The notes under the pieces: generated by a model
What the model was told of the DNA's origin: nothing
The model's database searches: none
The model's input: the letters and a program-made list of their open reading frames with translations, nothing else
Shown here: one piece after another, positions 12,166 to 14,518 of the stretch
How the letters are laid out: the number at the start of each line of letters is the position of its first letter
Position numbering within the stretch: the stretch's first letter is position 1
Assembly (NCBI GenBank): GCA_001796865.1
Contig: MGNQ01000028.1
Span: 1 to 14,518, forward strand
DNA from: Chloroflexi bacterium RBG_16_56_11
GTDB taxonomy: Bacteria > Chloroflexota > Dehalococcoidia > Dehalococcoidales > RBG-16-60-22
DNA length: 14,518 bases
Reading direction: 5' to 3'
Translations under genes and position numbers: made by a program

Positions 12166-13887
12166 ATGCCCATCAAGGTACTGGACAAACATACTATCGA
12201 TTTGATTGCCGCCGGTGAGGTGGTCGAGAGGCCAGCGTCGGTGGTCAAGGAGCTGGTGGAAAATGCCCTGGACGCCGGGGCTACGCAGATTCAGGTTGAA
12301 ATCAGGGGAGGGGGCATCGGCCTCATCCTCGTAACGGACGACGGCAACGGGATACCCGCTGGCGAGGTGGAGCTGGCCTTCGAGCGCCATGCCACCAGTA
12401 AAATTAAAAGCCAGGATGATTTACATAATATACAGAGCCTTGGGTTCCGCGGCGAGGCATTACCCAGCATCGCCGCCGTGGCCCGGGTAGAGATCCTCAC
12501 TCGCGCCGAAGGCGATGAGGCCGGTACTTCCGTTACCCTGGAAAACGACGTTGTTACCGCCAGAAGAGCGCAGTCGCGCAACCGGGGCACCACCGTCACG
12601 GTCCACGACCTCTTCCGGCGCGTCCCGGCGCGATTGAAATTCTTAAAATCGGTCCATACCGAGACCGCCCGCGTCGCCAATATCGTCAGCCAGTACGCCC
12701 TGGCCTATCCGGAGGTCGCCTTCGACCTTGCGGTCGACGGCAAACCGAACCTGCGCACCGCCGGACGGGGCAAGCTTCTGGAGACTATCATCGAAATTTA
12801 CGGAGCGACGCTGGCCGCGAAGATGCTCACGGTGACCGGCGGGGGAGGGGAGTGGTCGGGCGGGCAGGAGAAGGCGGACGCCGGTATCACCGTCGCCGGG
12901 ATGGTCGGCGCCCCGGGGCTCGAGCGGGCCGGGCGCGATTACCTGAGCTTTTTCATCAACCGACGCTGGGTGAGCAGTCGATTGCTCTCTTATGCGGTCG
13001 AGGAGGCCTATACCGGACTCCTCATGGCGGGACGACACCCGGTGGCCGTCCTGAACGTCACCCTGCCGCCGGCCGAGGTGGACGTCAATATCCATCCGGC
13101 CAAGAGCGAGGTCAAGTTCCGCAATGAGTCGGACGTTTTCCGCGCCGTGCAGCGGGCCGTCCGGCGGACCCTCGTGGCGCAGATGCCGGTGCCGCAGATC
13201 AACGAGCCGGTGGCCTCTTTTACTCCCACTCTCCCTCGAAGGGAAGCGGCGGCGGTGCTGCCGCTGGCTTTGTCGGGGGACACCGTGACGGCCGGGCCGG
13301 CGACGCCTCTCCTGGCCGCTCTGCCGGTGCTGCGGGTGGTCGGCCAGGTCCTCAACAGCTACATCGTCGCCGAGGGCCCTGATGGTTTGTATCTTATCGA
13401 CCAGCATGCGGCGCACGAGCGGGTCCGACTCGACTCCTTGCAGCGGGAGCGCGCGCGGGGGAAGCCGGAGGTGCAGGGACTACTTGAGCCGTCGACCCTC
13501 GACCTTACGCCGCGGCAGGACGCCCTGATGAAATCGATTCTCCCCTCGCTGGCCGGATACGGCTTCGGGCTGGAGTCGTTCGGCGACCGCTCTTATCTGG
13601 TGCGGACCGTCCCGGCGCTGGTGGCCGGGGACGACTGGCCCTCGATGCTGCGGGAGCTGCTGGATTCCCTTTCCGGCGGGGCGAGGAGTGGCTGGGAAGA
13701 GAAGACGGTCAACTCGATTGCCTGTCATGGCGCCGTGCGAGCGGGACAGGTCCTGTCCCTGGAAGAGATGCGGGCGCTGGTCCGGCAGCTCGAGCAGGCG
13801 GCCATCCCCCACACCTGTCCCCACGGCCGGCCCACTATCGTCCGGCTGAGCGCGGCGCGACTGGAGCGGGAGTTCGGACGAAGCTAG
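12166..13887 (+). CDS. mutL: DNA mismatch repair protein MutL
   Basis: A 573-residue mismatch-repair mediator that couples MutS recognition to strand removal. The N-terminal GHKL ATPase is complete: E29 and N33 in VKELVENALDAG, DDGNGI (58-63), FERHATSKI and GFRGEALPSI. A variable linker follows at about 345-385. The C-terminal dimerisation/endonuclease domain contains DQHAAHERVRLD (412-423), a close match to DQHA-x2-E-x4-E with the last Glu replaced by Asp. ACHGAVRAG (Cys520) and CPHGRP (551-556) are also there, so latent nicking activity is likely. The start at 12166 fits the family's opening KVLDKHTIDLIAAGEVVERP. mutS is not in the window. The promoter suggests a leaderless transcript with a dyad operator. 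The stop lies two bases from the stop of the convergent nuclease gene. Confidence 0.97.
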   Translation: MPIKVLDKHTIDLIAAGEVVERPASVVKELVENALDAGATQIQVEIRGGGIGLILVTDDGNGIPAGEVELAFERHATSKIKSQDDLHNIQSLGFRGEALPSIAAVARVEILTRAEGDEAGTSVTLENDVVTARRAQSRNRGTTVTVHDLFRRVPARLKFLKSVHTETARVANIVSQYALAYPEVAFDLAVDGKPNLRTAGRGKLLETIIEIYGATLAAKMLTVTGGGGEWSGGQEKADAGITVAGMVGAPGLERAGRDYLSFFINRRWVSSRLLSYAVEEAYTGLLMAGRHPVAVLNVTLPPAEVDVNIHPAKSEVKFRNESDVFRAVQRAVRRTLVAQMPVPQINEPVASFTPTLPRREAAAVLPLALSGDTVTAGPATPLLAALPVLRVVGQVLNSYIVAEGPDGLYLIDQHAAHERVRLDSLQRERARGKPEVQGLLEPSTLDLTPRQDALMKSILPSLAGYGFGLESFGDRSYLVRTVPALVAGDDWPSMLRELLDSLSGGARSGWEEKTVNSIACHGAVRAGQVLSLEEMRALVRQLEQAAIPHTCPHGRPTIVRLSAARLEREFGRS

Positions 13888-13889
13888 TA

Positions 13890-14330
13890 TTACCCCTCCC
13901 CCTCCATCGTTCGGTTTATCTCGTCCCACCGCACCATGCCTTCTTCCACCAGCTGGCGGATTTTTCTCTGCGCTGAAGTCAGTTGGGCGTTCTTGCCCGA
14001 CTTCACTTCCAGGATGACGATTTCTTCCGGGTCGCCCCTGGCCAGGCCGGGGAAGACGACCATGTCTATAGGACTACCGATAAATCTGACCTCAGTCGGG
14101 TCGTACTTGAAGTCGGGGAAAAACGGCACCATCTGCTCGGTAAACTTCCCGCCCAGGACGGCCCGACTTTGCTTGATGGCGGAGTTTTTCGCCTGCTCGG
14201 TTGCCGACGCCCATTTCTGTTGCTCGGTATCGCGCCAGTCGCGAAAGCGCTTTTCGTAAATGAGGCGGATGACCAGGATGCTGAGCAGGACAATCAGGAC
14301 GGCAACGACGACGGTGACGGCCATTTCCAT
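13890..14330 (-). CDS. Membrane-anchored nuclease related to archaeal Holliday junction resolvase
   Basis: 146 residues. The ATG at 14330 has AGGAGG (14337-14342) six bases upstream. Residues about 3-24 form one hydrophobic membrane helix followed by a charged linker, so the nuclease domain should face the cytoplasm. Residues about 65-140 match the Endonuc_Holl-type PD-(D/E)xK fold: FIGSPIDMVVF (Asp89), VILEVKSGKN (Glu108, Lys110) and LTSAQRKIRQLVEEG. These give the metal-binding Asp, Glu and Lys of the restriction-endonuclease superfamily. The family's substrate is not established; Holliday-junction cleavage is inferred from archaeal relatives. It is convergent with mutL with two bases between stop codons, so transcripts probably overlap. 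On the minus strand the upstream gene ends 106 bases away. Confidence 0.8.
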   Translation of the reverse strand: MEMAVTVVVAVLIVLLSILVIRLIYEKRFRDWRDTEQQKWASATEQAKNSAIKQSRAVLGGKFTEQMVPFFPDFKYDPTEVRFIGSPIDMVVFPGLARGDPEEIVILEVKSGKNAQLTSAQRKIRQLVEEGMVRWDEINRTMEGEG

Positions 14331-14357
14331 TGGGAGCCTCCTCGGTGCTTTACCGGC

Positions 14358-14363
14358 ATTATA
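14358..14363 (-). promoter_or_regulatory. -10 element for the resolvase-like gene
   Basis: A perfect TATAAT on the minus strand, 27 bases upstream of the ATG at 14330, would give a leader of about 20 bases including the Shine-Dalgarno. The matching -35 (TTTTAT at 14381-14386, 17 bases) is poor. A TTGACA on the same strand (14410-14415) is too far away to pair with it. Confidence 0.4.
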
Positions 14364-14436
14364 TAGCGAAAGGAGGAGGAATAAAAGAAGGGATTCCGAA
14401 AAAAGGTTTTGTCAACAGCGGACAAGCGGCTCTGAC

Positions 14437-14518
14437 TCAGGAGCCCTTCGGCTGGGAGCTGCCCGGCCGCACCAGCGGGATGCCTCGCGCGCACAGCGGG
14501 CAGGCGCCGGGCGGGTAG
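14437..14518 (-). CDS. pyrE: C-terminal fragment, probably orotate phosphoribosyltransferase
   Basis: On the minus strand the last 26 codons of a gene enter from the right edge and stop at TGA 14437-14439. The tail is GC-rich and reads as a CPLCARGIPLVRPGS motif with a CxxC pair. This Cys-containing C-terminal extension resembles the one I associate with PyrE-type orotate phosphoribosyltransferases of pyrimidine synthesis. The phosphoribosyltransferase core lies outside the window, so the call rests on 26 residues and could be another CxxC-tailed protein. It is co-oriented with the resolvase-like gene, 106 bases upstream of it. Confidence 0.5.
   Translation of the reverse strand, partial: YPPGACPLCARGIPLVRPGSSQPKGS

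Noticed and set aside
12643..13416. A 257-codon minus-strand frame inside mutL
   Set aside because: Antisense shadow of mutL: Arg/Gly/His-rich composition and no domain.

Overview
This 14.5 kb window looks like bacterial chromosome, most plausibly Chloroflexota of the Dehalococcoidia or a related lineage. The guess rests on GC-rich housekeeping genes (fabF, uvrA, mutL) next to a Tat-less reductive-dehalogenase-like corrinoid/Fe-S protein, and on AT-richer islands full of short inverted repeats. No 16S rRNA gene is present, so the assignment is inference.

Layout. (1) Positions 1-3456 are an AT-richer accessory segment. It holds the C-terminal tail of a DDE transposase, a decayed coding fragment, a GH26-like secreted lipoprotein, a PKD-domain protein that seems to lack its N-terminus, and a 5'-truncated tyrosine recombinase. 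The recombinase runs toward the 3' end of a tRNA-Arg gene, so the segment looks like the worn end of an element inserted at that tRNA. (2) Positions 3457-4101 hold tRNA-Arg(TCG) and tRNA-His(GTG), both on the minus strand, with a 4-oxalocrotonate-tautomerase-like gene between them on the plus strand. (3) Positions 4143-6893, minus strand, are a likely three-gene operon: fabF, an orphan Smr-domain gene, and the reductive-dehalogenase-like gene. (4) Divergent from fabF is uvrA (7250-10093). (5) Positions 10094-12165 are a second AT-richer patch with a coiled-coil CAP/SCP-like lipoprotein, an orphan 162-residue protein, and intergenic DNA with several inverted repeats. (6) mutL (12166-13887) follows, from a near-consensus promoter so close to the ATG that the transcript is probably leaderless. 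It converges, with two bases between stop codons, on a membrane-anchored nuclease related to archaeal Holliday-junction resolvases. A minus-strand C-terminal fragment, probably orotate phosphoribosyltransferase, closes the window.

Functionally, UvrA (excision repair), MutL (mismatch repair), the Smr protein and the resolvase-like nuclease form a loose DNA-maintenance neighbourhood. The GH26 and CAP lipoproteins and the PKD protein are envelope-facing. The points most worth checking are the mutL promoter and its dyad, the dehalogenase-like gene in a fatty-acid/Smr operon, the Shine-Dalgarno-ATA start of the GH26 gene, and the broken element at tRNA-Arg. I saw no CRISPR array, rRNA gene or obvious complete defence system.
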